Below are positions 24,379 to 38,194 of a stretch of DNA of 64,000 bases, in pieces. The notes below the pieces were generated by a model, which saw only the letters and a program-made list of their open reading frames with translations, was not told where the DNA came from and did no database searches. Position numbers and translations under genes: made by a program. This stretch comes from Sphagnum magellanicum. Lineage: Eukaryota; Streptophyta; Sphagnopsida; Sphagnales; Sphagnaceae. The DNA is taken from contig CM038917.1 in the NCBI GenBank assembly GCA_021904315.1, positions 2,852,001 through 2,916,000 on the forward strand, given 5' to 3'. Every line of letters begins with the position of its first letter. The stretch's first letter is position 1.

Positions 24379-24806
24379 TGTTAAGGGAGTAGTTACTTGT
24401 GGTAATTATTAATTGGTATATTTTTTGTTTACTTAGTTTTTGTTTAGGAATTACTAGCCAAATTACATAGTTTTTATCACCATTTGAATTTGAATAGAAC
24501 ATAGGACTATTTTTTGTGGAGGATATATCTTGGAAGAAGAGGAAGAGATGAGAACCCATTATATCATTTTAAAACATGGAGCTTTAATGGAGTATGAGAG
24601 AAATATACTTTGATTTTTAGAAAAGCTTTGTTTCCATAGTCAAAGTTTGTTGTTTTGGTATTTTTATCATACTTTCATTACTAGATTTAAATTCTGAAAC
24701 TAGTTTTAAGTAGATTTGAATGAATAAATTTTGTTAATATTGGTTCTATTGCATTTCAATCCAAATTTTTGACCAAAATATAGGATTAAAAATTATGTAT
24801 TTACCA
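24379..24806 (+). repeat. 3' LTR of the large gypsy element
   Basis: It starts TGTTAAGGGAGTAG right after a purine-rich tract (GGGTGGGGTAA, 24368-24378) that fits a polypurine tract, and ends at TATTTACCA. It thus has TG...CA ends and is 428 bp long. The final 60 bp match the 5' LTR remnant. No target duplication could be confirmed because the outer end of the 5' LTR is gone. Confidence 0.62.
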
Positions 24807-25253
24807 TGAATCTTCCATGCTCCTATTTGTAATTCAATCAAAGGTGTCATACCTATTGAACACCTTTACTTGAAATGCAACATCTTTAATTCCAAAATCC
24901 AAATCATCCATTGCAACAACTATTCTAATTTCCTTCATTGGAACAACAACCATTGTGTAAAAAAAAAAAAAGAATTACCAAAATGAATTTAACAACAAAC
25001 AAATGAAATAGCACTTGACAAAACTAACAATTGCAAAAATACACACTTGGTAAAACATACATTTGCAGAATCACACACTTGCAAAGGAAGCAAAAAAATA
25101 GTCAACAAATGCTGAAAGCTTAAACCAAACACATTGTTCTTGTTATGAAAAAAAAAAAAGTAAACATAGTGTGTTATATTTATATGGGACAAAAGACCTA
25201 ACTTAAATGTTAAATGTAACTCTAAACTGAACCCTAAACCTTTTTCTACTTTG

Positions 25254-25525
25254 TATTGACTTTAAGTAATTTTGACTATGGTAGATTTCAACTTAACAAT
25301 AAAAAATCATATCCATGGTTTGGCAACTAAATTATGGTCTAATAATGAACAAGACAACAATACCCTTAGCATTTTATGAACTTTAATTATTGACTTTCAG
25401 TAACTTTGACTATAGTAGATATATACCATTAACCATGGATATTGATGGGCCATGGTTTGGCAACTAGATTATTGTCTAATAATGAACAAAACATTAACAT
25501 CCTTGACATCTTATGAATTTTAGTT
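25254..25525 (+). repeat. Tandem duplication, two units of about 134-138 bp
   Basis: Unit 1 is 25254-25387 and unit 2 is 25388-25525. Both run from TATTGACTTT through GACTAT.GTAGAT, TCC or GGC ATGGTTTGGCAACTA and TAATAATGAACAA to a TTATGAA.TTTA end. The second unit has a small insertion. Confidence 0.78.
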
Positions 25526-28500
25526 ATGCATCTCATGCTTACACCTGAACCTTAAATATCTCAACCTAGATTTGAATATATTAATACATAAACCTTAAAT
25601 TTTTCTCCACTATTTAACAATTATTTTTCATTTTCACTCAAATATATTATTATTATTTGTTAAACATCAACTTTTTAATCATATATATAAAAAAATTTAA
25701 ACACAAAAAAATAAAAATTGATTTTCTTTCCTTTTTGGTTTGGTGCATTAAGTGTTCACTTTGAAACAAAACGTTTTTTGTTCTTTTTGTTAAATTTTTT
25801 AAAATTAGTTTTTGTGATGAAAATTTTCCATTCCCAAAAAAAGATATTAATTTTTTATAAAATATTTTCTTGAGAAAAAATCTTCATTAAGTCACCATGT
25901 CACAAAAGACAAAAAGAGAGGGAAAGAAAAAACCCCACCCCCTTTCTCCAACCACCAAATCCCACACCACCAAAAAAATAATTTTTTGAAAATTATTCTT
26001 ATCTTGAGAATCAACTAAACTTCTCCCTCCCATGCCACCCAAGAAGCAAACCCTTGGCTTAGTCCCCATTGCAAATAAAATTCATTTCTCCCAATCCCTT
26101 AAAAGAAAACTCCTTTGAAAAGGGGTGGAATTGATCCATCCTCCCTTCCTCACCCAAAAAATACCCTTTTGAAAAATATAAAAAATAAAATTAACCCCTT
26201 GTCCCCTTTTCTTAAAGCTCCACTTACAACTTGTAAATTTTTCAATCCAATTGAGTTATCCACTCCTTATACGTATTGAAACCCTATAATTAAAAACAAA
26301 CCCATGAGGAAAAAAAAAAAAAAAACCTTAACCTTTTTGCTCTTCCTAAATTTTCACTTATAAACCCCACTTTATTCCCACCCAACTTTATAAACTAGTT
26401 GTGTTTGCCCCATGCATGCTTGATAAAACCTAAAATCATACATGCATGTCTATTATCTTAGGGCAATAATAAATTTTTATAATATAAAAGGCAACAACAA
26501 TACAAAAAAATTTAGTCAATTAAAAATTAATTTCATTATGATTTTTGTTATTAAATCTTTATCAAAGCCTTATTGAAGTTTTAAGAATAACATCAAATTA
26601 ATTTAAAACTTTTATATCTCAAAAGCGAATTTTATATTAAATTTTATATTTATTTAAAAATTGATGTGTTTTATTTTAATCAATTCTTGCATAATCTTTC
26701 AATTTTCATTATAATACTATTTAAAGGAATTGAAGCCAATTATTTGTATGTTTATCAAATAAATTTCATTTAAAAAATTAGTCATATGAATTTTTTAAAC
26801 ATTTCATAGTGATATGAAACCTCGTGATATGAAAAGGCAAGTGACAACCCAAAAAAATAAAATGATATAGAGACATGATTCAATCAGTTACCCAACATTC
26901 ATATGTTGAAAAGAAATCCAACAAGCAAATGGGTAGACTTCAAAACAACCCATCAATTGGATGCGTGCACCCAAAATCTACACAGGGGCGTCCATTAGCT
27001 TGGGCCAATTAAAATACTTACACATAAACCTATAACCTTATCAATTCACCCAACTTTCGATTCTCTGACCCCTATACCTGCTCAGAAGGTCGTCCCACAT
27101 TGCCTCTGTAGGACACAGCCAATGAATGGAAAATTGACAATAATTCAACATTACTGTACCATGGGCAACAATAAACATTACATATTTTTAATTGTAACAA
27201 ATGAACCGGCAAAGGTTACTTCATCCAAGGTTACTTCATCCATTATGTCACAAGGGATCACCTGCTGCTGTAGGAAAAAGCATACTCTATATGGCCCTGA
27301 GCCCAACTCTTTCTTCCTATTTCAACTGTCTAGATTATCAGCCTTTAAGTTACTGGCGAAATTTAGTATGAAGGTTATTTCTAAGGTTTCGGTCATTAGA
27401 AGCCAGAAACAAAAAAGGGAAAATTGTCAGATTGCTATATTTGGTTCCTGTAAGTAACCAGAAATATGAAAGGAAAACTAAAAAATTGTGCTTTGTATCT
27501 AGTGTATGGCCAGATTTGGCTAAATCTTCCTAGGGAAGATTGTTACATTTTCTACATCTTTCCTATGGAGAATTTCCCACCTAAGCTAAATTTTTTAAAT
27601 TCTAGAATCAAGATTGACTTCTTGACCCAACCTTGAGCTCAAATTTCAAATGTATTTTAATAGCCCAAAACCAAGCAGTGTAACATAATACAAAGTTAGT
27701 TAGAGAGTTTATCATGTGGATTGGAACCAGTGTTGTTTTTTTAGTGCAAAACTTTGCCAAAATGACCAAACATCAGAAAATTGAAAAAAAAAAAAACTGA
27801 TTTCGAACTCTCCTAGGATTTTCTTTCAATGTGCTGCAAATGTGAGCTGTGGACTGAACATGACTAATGAACACTAAGTAGTTCAAAGGGACTCTGAAAA
27901 ATTGAAAAGAATGTGGAATCAAAAGTCCAGGCTAAGGTAGGAGTTAGTCAAAGAAAGCACACTGAAGATGCCTGGGACTCTTCCACCACCTTCTAGATTC
28001 CTTGGATATTTATCCACTTGTGTTATCACAGAGACAAAGAAAGGACCTGAGTAACAAGTACAAGGGCTGTTTCTTTTTTTTCAAAAGCCACAAAGTGGCC
28101 ACATTATAAGGAAAAAAAAGTGACGTTGCCATATTCAGAAATTACGTTGTAGCACGTCACAAAAATATAGCATGATTCCTAACTTTTTAACTCTCCTCTT
28201 CGACCTGTAGTGAAATTTGGCTACCTTTGCCTATGTCCTCTTGTGGATGATTGCCAACTTACGTACCTCACAAATTTGAATAGAAAACACTGGTCCCTGG
28301 AAGTGTTTCTAACGTTTTATTTTGCAGGAGACTGATAAAGGACTGCATATTATTGTCATCAGCCATGTGTTGGGAGATGGCTTGACAGTCTTCTAGAAGT
28401 TTCCGGTAAAGTACTTACAACTCTTAGGTATAGTCACTCGATTCCTGTACAAAGTCAATCACTGAAAGGTTTCTAGAAGGGTTTACAGAAGCCAACCCAA

Positions 28501-29039
28501 TCCATTGATCAAGAATCAATCACTCAGAAGTTCAATGAACTGCTCCTGGAAAGACCATGTATTTGTTTGTTAAGCATGATTTGCGAGGCAAATGCAAACA
28601 GTGAGTCTTTGAAATGTGATGACACAAATGAAAGAATTCATTTTGAGGAAGGAAACCAAGTTTGTGAGGCTCTGTCCTAAAATAAGGTTTTACATAAGTT
28701 TTTACAAGAACAGAGATGTTTTCATCATTATGAACTCAAATTAAATGAGTTAAGAGTTCATTGGCTTTTAAATGAGGCTGTCAAGCTCACCCCATTTCCA
28801 ACCCCAGAAGTGAATGTAAACATGTAAAGAAATCATTTTGTGTACAAATAAATTTGAGGTCTTTTCTTCTTTTCTTTTTGCATGTGTAGGCACTTTCCCT
28901 AAATGGGTCTAGCAATATATGCACATAACACTAGAATGCTTTGAACAAATTTTATCAATGGATATATAGAACAAGGCGTCACAAACACGCAGGCCCTGCC
29001 TATAGATGATATCTTGTATATGTATTTAAAACATGTCTA

Positions 29040-29165
29040 TAGAAATATGTATGTTTGTGTGCATGGATGTGATTATAAATGTATGTATCTATGTTTATGT
29101 ATATATGAATGTATATATGTTTTCATATATAAATGTGCATGGGTACATGTATATGTATATAAAAA
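29040..29165 (+). repeat. TATG/TGTA-rich low-complexity tract
   Basis: Irregular repeats of TATG, TGTA and ATGT with interruptions. A short ORF across it is a by-product of the repeat. Confidence 0.6.
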
Positions 29166-30749
29166 CCACCCAAGAAATTTCTATCATATTTGAATTCTAT
29201 GTTAAAAACCAATATAGACAAGAACAAGAATTTCAATAAAAAACATGTCTCTCCATCGATAATCATTTATAATTAAAAGAGAGATAGCAAAAAATTTCAT
29301 TAGGAAAATGGGGACAAAGACTTAATATTTAAAATAACATTTAATAATAATAATAATAAATGGGAAAAGCCTTGCAAACATAGATTGAATTTTTTATTTT
29401 TTCCACACATTAATATGAGTTCATTATTTGATAATGGTTTTGATTTACAAATAAATTGAACCATTTTCCCATCACATGTATGAAGTGTTGTTTGGTGGTT
29501 TTTTGCATTTAAATATGATAGTTAATCCAAAATTAAATATTTTTGTGAAAATGATTAAAATATCCAATAGTAGTTTTTTTCATTGTGGTAATACAAATTG
29601 GGAGACATAATCAAGTCACCAAAAAAAATCATTGATAAAATCTTTTTCTCAGTGTAAACACGTCCATCAAAAGAATTGGTTCTCACAATATGAAATTGGT
29701 TTCAATAAGGTAAAAGTTGCAAACTTTGGATCAAATGCAACAGTCCCTGACCTTGTGGGGGGCAAGGCCCAATAAAGTTATCCGAAAAGTCATGCTCTGT
29801 TGGGCCTGAAGTGCACCCTCATCTGATGTTTCATCAATTCTTGGCTGGTGTTTGCAAAGTCATGAAATTTTGTTAAATAAGGGTATGAAATACTGAAACT
29901 TAGGATTAAATGCACAAAGATCCAGAACATTTATAGCTATAGTACACATAGCAGTAGGAATGATTGGTTGAAGGCATTCAAGAAAAAAAGGATAAGGCAA
30001 ACTCATTTTAGCACCAAATTTGTTACAAAACTGAGTTTCATGCCGCATTGAAACACAATGTACTTTTTTTCCCTGTTTTTTGAAATCTCATCCCTTATGT
30101 GACTAAATAGGGGGTTTTGGTGTTGTCTTTTCTTAACTTTACTAAGGATAACTTTAATATGGATGAAATGCGACCAAATTGGGGTGACATTGTTAACAAT
30201 AATTTTTGCAAAGATTTAAATAATAAATATTTTATTATTCATCATTGCCATATATCGTCACTGGGTTCTTGCCTTACTTTGTTAGTGTAAATACCAAGTA
30301 TGTAACTAACTAAAACTGACTTCAACAAATATTCAACATATAAAATGAAAACAAAAAATAACAATAGTGCCACCTTGAACTCATTTTCACTATTCTTCAT
30401 ATTTTCATTACTTCCTTCACATACTAGTCTATACTCTTTCCTATTAATATCTATCAGTCCTCTCATAGCCGCTCAAATAGAAGAAAATAATCCCAAACAC
30501 CTTCGAATGTTCAATAGAATAACCCTTTTTACTTCTTGATTCTTGCCTTAAATAATACACATAGGTTAGAATTGTCTAATCATTTTTACAAATCAACTTG
30601 ACATAACAAATAGACTAGTTACAACATTGCAACTACAACAGTCTATCAATTTGTCCTCTATTTCCTTTATCCTATTTTGCCTTCTACCTATTAGTATGTC
30701 AAAGTATTTTCATTACATTATCCCCCTCTTACTATAATAATGTCCTCAC

Positions 30750-33700
30750 ACAACAACTACTTACTAATTACCATGAACTGGTGTAAGGAAATCATCAACC
30801 TTGCTATCTGAAGATTTTGCACCATTTTTTACTATAGCAAGGGGTTCATCATGTAAATATTTTTTCTTGCCATTCTTTTCAAAGGATGTGGCAAACATTG
30901 TTGAAAGTGTGTGAATTGCCAATTTGGGATCATTTTGCCAATTTTTTCATTAGATGTCAAACTTGCATAATAGTTACTTGTAACAGCAATGGATCAAAAC
31001 CCAAGTGGGCATCTCCTACTTGTGGTCGAATATAGTCATAATTCATTCTCCACTATATTGATACCATCACCTTTGCTCCAAAATTAGTTAGCTTGGCTAA
31101 TTCTTAACATTTCACCATCATCTCCTTCCATTGTTTCGGTGTGTCTATGGCTCTACTCACCACATGATCAAGTGTACTTTCCATTCGTGTCATTATGAAG
31201 CTTGGTCATCCAAAGAAAGTGGTTTGATGTTGAACATAGTACTCCAATAATCAATCTACAACCTATAATAGTAGCGCAAAGCTTAGATACCCAAACATCC
31301 TCTAATGAATTCCAACACTCTATAACTACAATGTTCATGATACTAGATATAGCAATAGATAATGTTATAGGCTAAATATTCTCTCCACTCGAAATTATCT
31401 ATCTTCCACATAACAAGAAACTACTTTTCTATGATGTGTGCTCCTAACATTGGCGATGCCACTTTGACCTTTAAACAAATCTAAAGCCTATGTAATAGAT
31501 AGTAGGTTTCAAGGTTAAGTAGTAAAGGAAAAAAAATTCCATGTCTAGTAACATATGGACTATATCTGTGTGAAAGCATGGTTTGATGGATGCTTGTTCT
31601 GCCAAAGTGGGGGAATCAATTCTTTGCACAACCAATCCGTAAATCAACTTTTAGGTTCTTATTTCTACCCACTCTGTATCTATCCTTGTGGCTTTGCCTT
31701 GGTATTTTCAAGCACTATTTTGTACCATTGCTTCAATAGTGTCCTTCTTCAGCAACACATCGATAGGTAAAACTTCATCTTCATCAAAGATATCTACTAT
31801 CTCCTTTCCTTTCCCTTTCATCTCCTTCCTCCCCTTCATCTCTTTCTATATTTTCCTTGTCAACTTCCAGCTTTTCTATCCTCACATAAATTGCATCCAA
31901 GGCTTCAATATAATTTTTTGTATGGTCAAAATGCCATTTCTTCATTTCCATCAATGCCTTTTCAAGTGCAACTTGAACATTTTCAAGTAATTTTGGAACA
32001 AATTGTTCATAGAAAGTTGTTTTTACCTAATTTTTTGTGGCAATATTTTCCCATTTTGTAATGGTTTGGAATGCGTTCAAAGTTTTCTCCAACCCTTGCA
32101 TTTTCACAGTATACCATGGAGCTCCTTATGCCATGTGTATTTTTTTCCCACCATTATTTTCCGATCTTAATTGTGGTTGACACAATTTTGTTCCAGTGTT
32201 GTTTCCAAATTTGCTATGGTATCATCATGTCTATGCAACTCCTCCTCAAAACCCTTGAGTTCTCAATACAAATTCTCTTTCTACCATCAATGTTCAAACT
32301 TCATGCTTCTCATATGTGATCTTTACATCAGCCTTGTGATGACTTCGAGTTAACTTTCCTGAGCTCTCTATTTTTTTGCCTCCACCATTGCTTAAAACTT
32401 TTCAACTTTCTTTTCCAATTCTGAAATCTTTTTTCGATTTTCCAAACTTTTTTTTCCGTGCAGCCTTGAGTGCTTCTTCCATCTTTTGCTGATTCACATT
32501 TTTTTTTTCTAACTTAGCCACGAGTTGAACACATCTTTTCTTCAAGGCTGCTCGCCCCAATTGATCTTCCTGATGAACGTCTTCTAACTAGGAACTAGAC
32601 ATGTTTAGTTATATCCTAAGTATGCTTCTCTAGATCCTTTTGAATTTCATCAATCCCCAATTGAAAACGTTGGTTTACTTCTAATTACTGAATGAATTTC
32701 TCTTGATGTTCACCCTTCTTACAAGTTCTTCATATTGTTGCCAAAAATTCTTCAACAATATCTTCTAAGTCCTTCTCTTCATTCATGTTTCTAATTGCAT
32801 CCCTTTCATAATATGTAGCCACTGCTTTTGTCAAATTGTCTTCCACATTAGTTGATTTCAAAATTTCAACTTGTTTTTCATCTTGTTATTTGATCTCCTA
32901 TGTATTATTGATTGCTATGGGTTGAGCGGCTATGGATGTTGATTTTATTGCCATAGAGAGTTCATTCCTTTCATCATTCTTCCTTCTAAACATAAGCATG
33001 GTAAAATATGCTAGCTAGAGACACTTGCTATTTTTTTGGAAGGTATCCATAAAATATACTTTAATGTATTGAATCCATGAATATTATTAAATCAATGATC
33101 AATAATTATAAGTTATTTGACTTCATTGCATAATATTGAAGAAACACAAGTTTTAATATGCATTAAGTACATTTTTTTGAAATGCAAGTATAAAAAACAC
33201 ATGTCGTAGTTCTACAAAATTGAATTACAAGTACATGAAAATAAAACATCAATTAGAATTATTATACTTTCAAGTTGATGAAGGCCTAGTGTGTATGGAT
33301 ATAATTTCAACTTTTGATATTCTAGTCATAATCTATCAAAGTTTTAATGTAAAAGTATTCTGAAAATTTTGAAATAACCAATTTAGAACATACTTTTCAT
33401 CCATTTTTCTTATATAAAAATTCCTCAAACTTTATGTACAACTTACAATAAACTCAATGAAGTGTTTGATGATTTCAAAATTTAATATAAATAGGTTCTA
33501 AATATCTTTTTTAATGTTAATGTTGAAAAGAGACTTTTAAAAAGTTTTAGGACTACTTTTTTGGCATACTTTATCTTGTTTGGACCTTTCCCTGGCTTCA
33601 CTAGACTCAATATGCTCATGTGTTTATTCTGTTGGTATGTGGGTTTCCCCAATGTTTTGCATCTCCTCAATTATGTAGAATTCATGGTTAGCCATTTATG

Positions 33701-36450
33701 TTGTCACTATGACCACAAGGTTTTGACCCTCCATCCTTAATACAATTTGTTTTGAACCTTGCTTTTTGTCACCATCACTTGCTATAATATCTTCCCAAGT
33801 TTTTGGTATTAGTAACGACTTGACATGCTATGGGGCAATATTGTGGTTATCCCCCTCTTACAGTAACATTTATTCAAGGTGTTCCCCTACCATGATGACA
33901 ATTGTTCTTTCCTTCTTTTATTTTCTAGTTAATTGGCATGACTACCTACACATCAATGATAATCCGTGTTCTTCTTCTTAACACAAAAGCTTTTTCTTCT
34001 TCTTGAACCCATTTCCCTTCATAAAATTTCCCAATGATGGTTAAAACAAGTCTTATTAAACTATTTCCCAGTTTGTCAACCTTCTATTGAAGAGCAATAA
34101 TCTCATTTTGTAACTTTTGTTTGAACCATGCTCCCTAATTGACAGTTCCTTTTTCAATTGCTTGATAAATGGAAATAAATGCACTAAGTACATAATTGTT
34201 ACCCTATTTGAGAGTTACCACTTTCATTAGGGCTATTAACTTCATGACTTTCAAAGGCCCATTTACTTTGGCTATCAAATATCCAGAATGTGGGACATAG
34301 TGTTTTATTTTTTCCCCTATGAAGTATTTTGCAATGGAGACATTGTAACCTTCATTCCCTCCTACAATTGCTCTTAACGCGCTCCCGAGTCCCTAGTTAG
34401 CCCCCAAGTTGGGCTAAGTCACTCAAGTTGCGGAAAGATGGGGATTTGGGGCACACTCCCAGCTTCCAACACTAAAGGGGGTGAGAGGGGTATGCTGAAA
34501 GCTCCAGGATTAGACTAGGAAGAGGGACAAGCTTACTTAGTTATCGGTCTACATCCAAATCCAACCAACAAGTTGGTTAGAACTCATTCTGTACATTTTC
34601 AGTGTTGGGACAACCCACGGGCGACCTTGGACTCACTTGACTCATCACGGCCTGGACTCAGGGGAAGCCACCACCTTCCCCCATATAGTATTCTCTGCAG
34701 CTCTTTGCCGCACTTGCATCCGAATGGCTCTTTTTCCCGAGACTCCCAAAGTTGAGTCCCAAAACTGTCCCGGTTTGGACTCCTGGGACTTTGGGCGTTC
34801 ATAACTTCTCGCCCCAAACTTGGATCGGGATGAGGTCTAAACCAAAGTTGTAGCTCTCCTTGAGAGTTTTCCAACGGTGTGTCGTACTGGACCTGCACAC
34901 ACTGGGATCAGGTCGATTCCCGACTTTTAGTGGTCGGGAGTCAAACTGCCAATTTGACTTCCGACCTTTCTTTCGACCATAACTTGTGCTGAAGATGTCC
35001 AAATGGCTCATGCGAGGCCATTTTGGACATCTACACTTCAAGACCTTTTCAACGGTATAAAGAACATTTTAATGCAAGGTGATTTAACTCCTGCACTTGC
35101 GCTTTGAGTTTTCGGGAGTCTTGGAGGACTCCCAAGTCCCATTTTTCGGGAATGTGAGTGGCGACCTCACACTTCCCTCAAAGTGGGGTTGTGACAGCTC
35201 TACTGTAAGGAAATTTAAACACCTCAGCTACATCTTCAATTGCAATTTGATTTGTTTCCTTTGCAACATCATCACTTCATCAATGACTTAGTAATTACAA
35301 ATCATTTCTATAACTATGGAAGAATTGACTTTAGTCCAGTCGAACTTCCAAAATTGGGTGAAACATGCCTTCTCCACCCAACTTGCTTCTCATCTCTCCA
35401 CAAACCAGATCATTCTATGCATACATCTAACAAAATTAATGGTTTCTAGATCCTTTGGAGTGACACTCCTCTCCACTTCTTTAACATGTCGTTGTTTTGG
35501 AACGGCATTACCATTGCTACCTTCCAAACTATGTTTCATTTTGACAATCTACTCTTTATACAGATTGAACTCTTAATTCCAAAGTATCACAAATTGTTGG
35601 TAAGGAGATGATAGAAGTTTACAATACACTCCTACAAAGAAAAAATCGAAACCAAATTGTAATACCTAAAATCCAAACGTTGTTATTTCGTTATGGAATA
35701 TCATTGCACCTTGCTCTCTTGCTTTGCTTTCAAATACTACTGTACCTACAATTGGCTTTTTTCAAACTCATGATTGCATTACACATGTTCCCCTTCTTAG
35801 AAGACCTTGAAGGCTCCCTTCGATATGACCACCTCTTTGTTGAAGCTTGTCTTTCCGATCCTTCACAGTGATGCTCAATGTCTAAAAATTGGTAAAATGT
35901 TCTAAATCTAAGATTTCAGTGCTACTTTCTTCCCCATCTATATTTTCATTTTTCTCTTCTTTGAGTTCTCTCTAAGTGTTCTCACAATAGTATTTTTTAT
36001 TATCTACTACTACATAGCATAATGTGTGTCATCTTCTTGCATAATTATATGCAAAAACCTTTCCACTAGTTCCCTCTTTCAACAACATTTCTTGCTCTAC
36101 TGTCATTCTTTTTTTTGGTGATTTCTTTGTCTCGTTCCTCCCGTGCCCTAGAGTTCCATTTAATAATACACTCATTATATTGTCCTACAAAGCTTTTCCA
36201 TAATGAATATCTATGTTTAATGGCCCATAATTCCTCTTGTACTCTAGGGCTTAGTAAGTGTAATAATGGCCAAAAAGGTTGTTGCTCATCCATAGGCATT
36301 ATGAAAAGGTTGTTGGAGTGTTCTTCTATTTGCTTTCTCATAGTAGGTGCATTTAATTTAAACCTTTTATTCATACTTTTATTAGTATCGACTATTGGAA
36401 CAAATTTGGGCTAGTATAGTTGGGCCAATGTTCTTGAGGTTCACATGTAC
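30750..36450 (-). pseudogene. Degenerate coiled-coil retroelement-like ORF region
   Basis: The minus strand shows scattered protein-like stretches separated by stops. 36374-36066 is an open frame of 102 codons containing DEQQPFWPLLHLLSP and a basic C-terminal part. 35870-35590 is broken. 32900-32300 is a Lys/Glu/Gln-rich coiled coil (for example KMEEALKA near 32480). 33670-33482 is another short open stretch. In character it resembles the third ORF of the gypsy element at 20390-24290 but I could not align the two. It is interrupted by the solo LTR at 34375-35196. It could be the 3' part of a minus-oriented retroelement whose pol is missing. Confidence 0.38.
34375..35196 (-). mobile_element. 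Solo LTR of GC-rich family, copy B
   Basis: An 822-bp reverse-complement member of the same family as 38777-39605. Its inner (5') end reads TGTCACAACCCCACTTTG on the minus strand from 35196. It is flanked by a perfect 5-bp direct repeat GCTCT (34370-34374 and 35197-35201), the mark of an LTR integration. The outer end has decayed from TGACAC to TAACGC on the plus strand. It sits inside the degenerate coiled-coil region. Confidence 0.82.
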
Positions 36451-37210
36451 TTAAGTTTTATTGAATTACAATTTTGTTTTCTTGGATTTATTTCCTTAAA
36501 CCTTGGCTTGCCACTTGACAACCATTTGATCTCGTCCATGTTGTTATTTCTATTTCATAGCTCAAGTTTGAGTTCTTTCAATCTAGTTTTATGATCGGTC
36601 CAAGGTAGATTAGTAGGTGTGGTATGTTTCATGTTCCTAGTTTGGGGTTTGACAATTTTTAGTGACAATTTACCAACGACATTAATTTCTCAGATAAGTG
36701 AAAATTTCCTTCAAGAAAGTTGCTGAAAATTGGTAGGAGTGTAGCTAGAAAGCCAATCTACAATATGGCAAAGACAGATTGTGTTTTCATTGAACGAATT
36801 ATGCGTTATGTTTGTTTTTGTGGTGATGGTTTTTTCTAGTTTGTGCACACCTAGTGCAGAAGCGCTTTCAGATTTTTAGCAAAATAACTAGGGAAGATCA
36901 GGTGCTACAATTTTGTGAAGTTGTTACTTGAGGGCTAAATTGCATCTAGGAATTGTTTGGGATTTTTTTGGTGGAGCCAATTGGGAGTATTGACTTTTGA
37001 AAGATCTCAAGTTTGTGTAGATTTGTGCCTGGGTTTTTTTTCAGCAATTTTTCGTAGGTCATATCTCGGCACACAAACCTTTTTTTTAGTTAAGTTTTAG
37101 AGGGAAGGAAGATCTAGTTGTCCTCTACATTCTGGTCGAAGTAGATTGGCATTTGGCGTAGGAACGGTGGAGATATGGTTGTTTGAGTGTTCGCAGCCTA
37201 ATTTCACAGC

Positions 37211-37237
37211 TTTTGGTTATGGTAAATTAGGGATTTT
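37211..37237 (+). repeat. Left copy of 27-bp direct duplication flanking LTR copy C
   Basis: Identical to 38195-38221. Nine extra bases (37238-37246) lie between this copy and the LTR. The flank belongs to the leader of the gag-only relic. Confidence 0.82.
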
Positions 37238-37246
37238 ACGCCCAAA

Positions 37247-38194
37247 TGTCGCGCCCCCAAGTTCCTCGTAGACCCACTTGAGGGTCCAAGTATGCGGCAA
37301 TGCGGAAGGAGTTGGAACTTGGAGCACGATCCCGACTTCCAGCACTAGAGGGGGTGAGAGGGGCGTGCTAGAAGTCCCGGGAAAGACTAGGAAGAATTGA
37401 CAAGCTTACTCACTCACACGGGCCTGCATGAAATCACACAAAGTGGTTAGAACTCATTCTGGATCCCTTTGGTGTTGGGACAAGCCACGGGCAACACGGA
37501 CACACAAGACTCACCACGGCCCGGACCTTGGGGGAAGCCACCACCTTCCCCCTTATAGTATACTCTGTGACTCGCCACGGGGGTGGCATCCAAATGGCCA
37601 TTTTGTCCCAGGACTCCTGGGACTCCCGCGTGGGAATCCCGAAATCGCGCATTTTCGGGACTCCCGCGACTTTGAAGCTTCATAACTTTCGGAGCAGACC
37701 TCCGATCGACTCGCCGTCTGAAGCAAAGTTGTAGGTCTCGTCGAGACCTTTCCAACGGTATGTCGCACGTTTTCTGCAGCCAAGTATTTCGGGTCGATTC
37801 TAGACTTTGAGTGGTCGGGAGTCAAAACTGGCGGAATCCCGGGAGTTCGACTCCCGGGCCTTCTTTTGGCCATAACTTGTCTTTCAGATGTCCAAATGAG
37901 CAATGCGAGCCCATTCTGGACATTTACACTTCAAGACCTTTCCATTAATATAAAGAGCATAACCAGCCATGGAGTTTTGACCCCTCAAAACGCTCTCTGA
38001 AGTTTCGGGAGTCCTTTTGGGGCTCCAACTCTCACCAACTCCCAACATGGGAGTTCACTTGGGAGTGTGAGGGTTCACTCCCTCACACTCTTTGCACTCC
38101 CGGGAGCATGTGATATGGCTCCTGGGTCTACTTATAGGCCCGCAACCTTGCAACCCCCTTGCCTTGGTCGCGAGCCAAGGCTAGGGTTGCGACA
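37247..38194 (-). mobile_element. Solo LTR of GC-rich family, copy C (divergent subfamily)
   Basis: A 948-bp reverse-oriented relative of copies A, B and D. Its ends are perfect inverted TGTCGC...GCGACA. Shared blocks include the GAGGGGCGTGCTAGAAG segment (37357 on) and the CTTCCCC/TATAGTATACTCTG promoter-like block (37540-37567). The flank is a 27-bp direct duplication (37211-37237 and 38195-38221), not the usual 5 bp. It is about 120 bp longer than the other copies and contains a unique right part. Confidence 0.78.

Larger units (their letters stand above)
12661..24806 (+). mobile_element. Large Ty3/gypsy LTR retrotransposon with extra 3' ORF, decayed
   Basis: The order is gag (13154-16227), protease (about 16708-16989), reverse transcriptase (17724 to about 18500), RNase H (to 19116), integrase (about 19215-20370), then a coiled-coil third ORF (about 20390-24290). 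Protease, RT, RNase H, integrase is the Ty3/gypsy order. The last 62 bp of the 5' LTR (12661-12722) match the end of the 3' LTR (24747-24806). The element is about 12.1 kb, not counting that a solo LTR has been inserted in gag. Most ORFs are interrupted, predominantly by TAG, TAA or TGA at conserved positions. Confidence 0.8.
24807..30750. other. Intergenic AT-rich DNA; no gene recognised
   Basis: Nearly 6 kb with no conserved reading frame on either strand. It contains the tandem duplication at 25254-25525, poly-A tracts (24959-24971, 26310-26325), a C-rich stretch around 25930-25960 and a TATG-rich tract at 29040-29165. An ORF at 27122-27457 (111 codons) resembles nothing I know. Some words around 27950-28300 recur loosely near 57050-57250, too diverged to define an element. 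Confidence 0.45.

Noticed and set aside
29033-29239. Small ORF with Tyr/Val/Met repeats
   Set aside because: Product of a TATG/TGTA-rich tract.
34599-35041. ORFs in LTR copy B
   Set aside because: Same reason: LTR sequence read through, with no conserved protein.
37428-37903. ORFs of up to 116 codons in LTR copy C
   Set aside because: LTR composition effect; not shared in frame with copies A, B and D.
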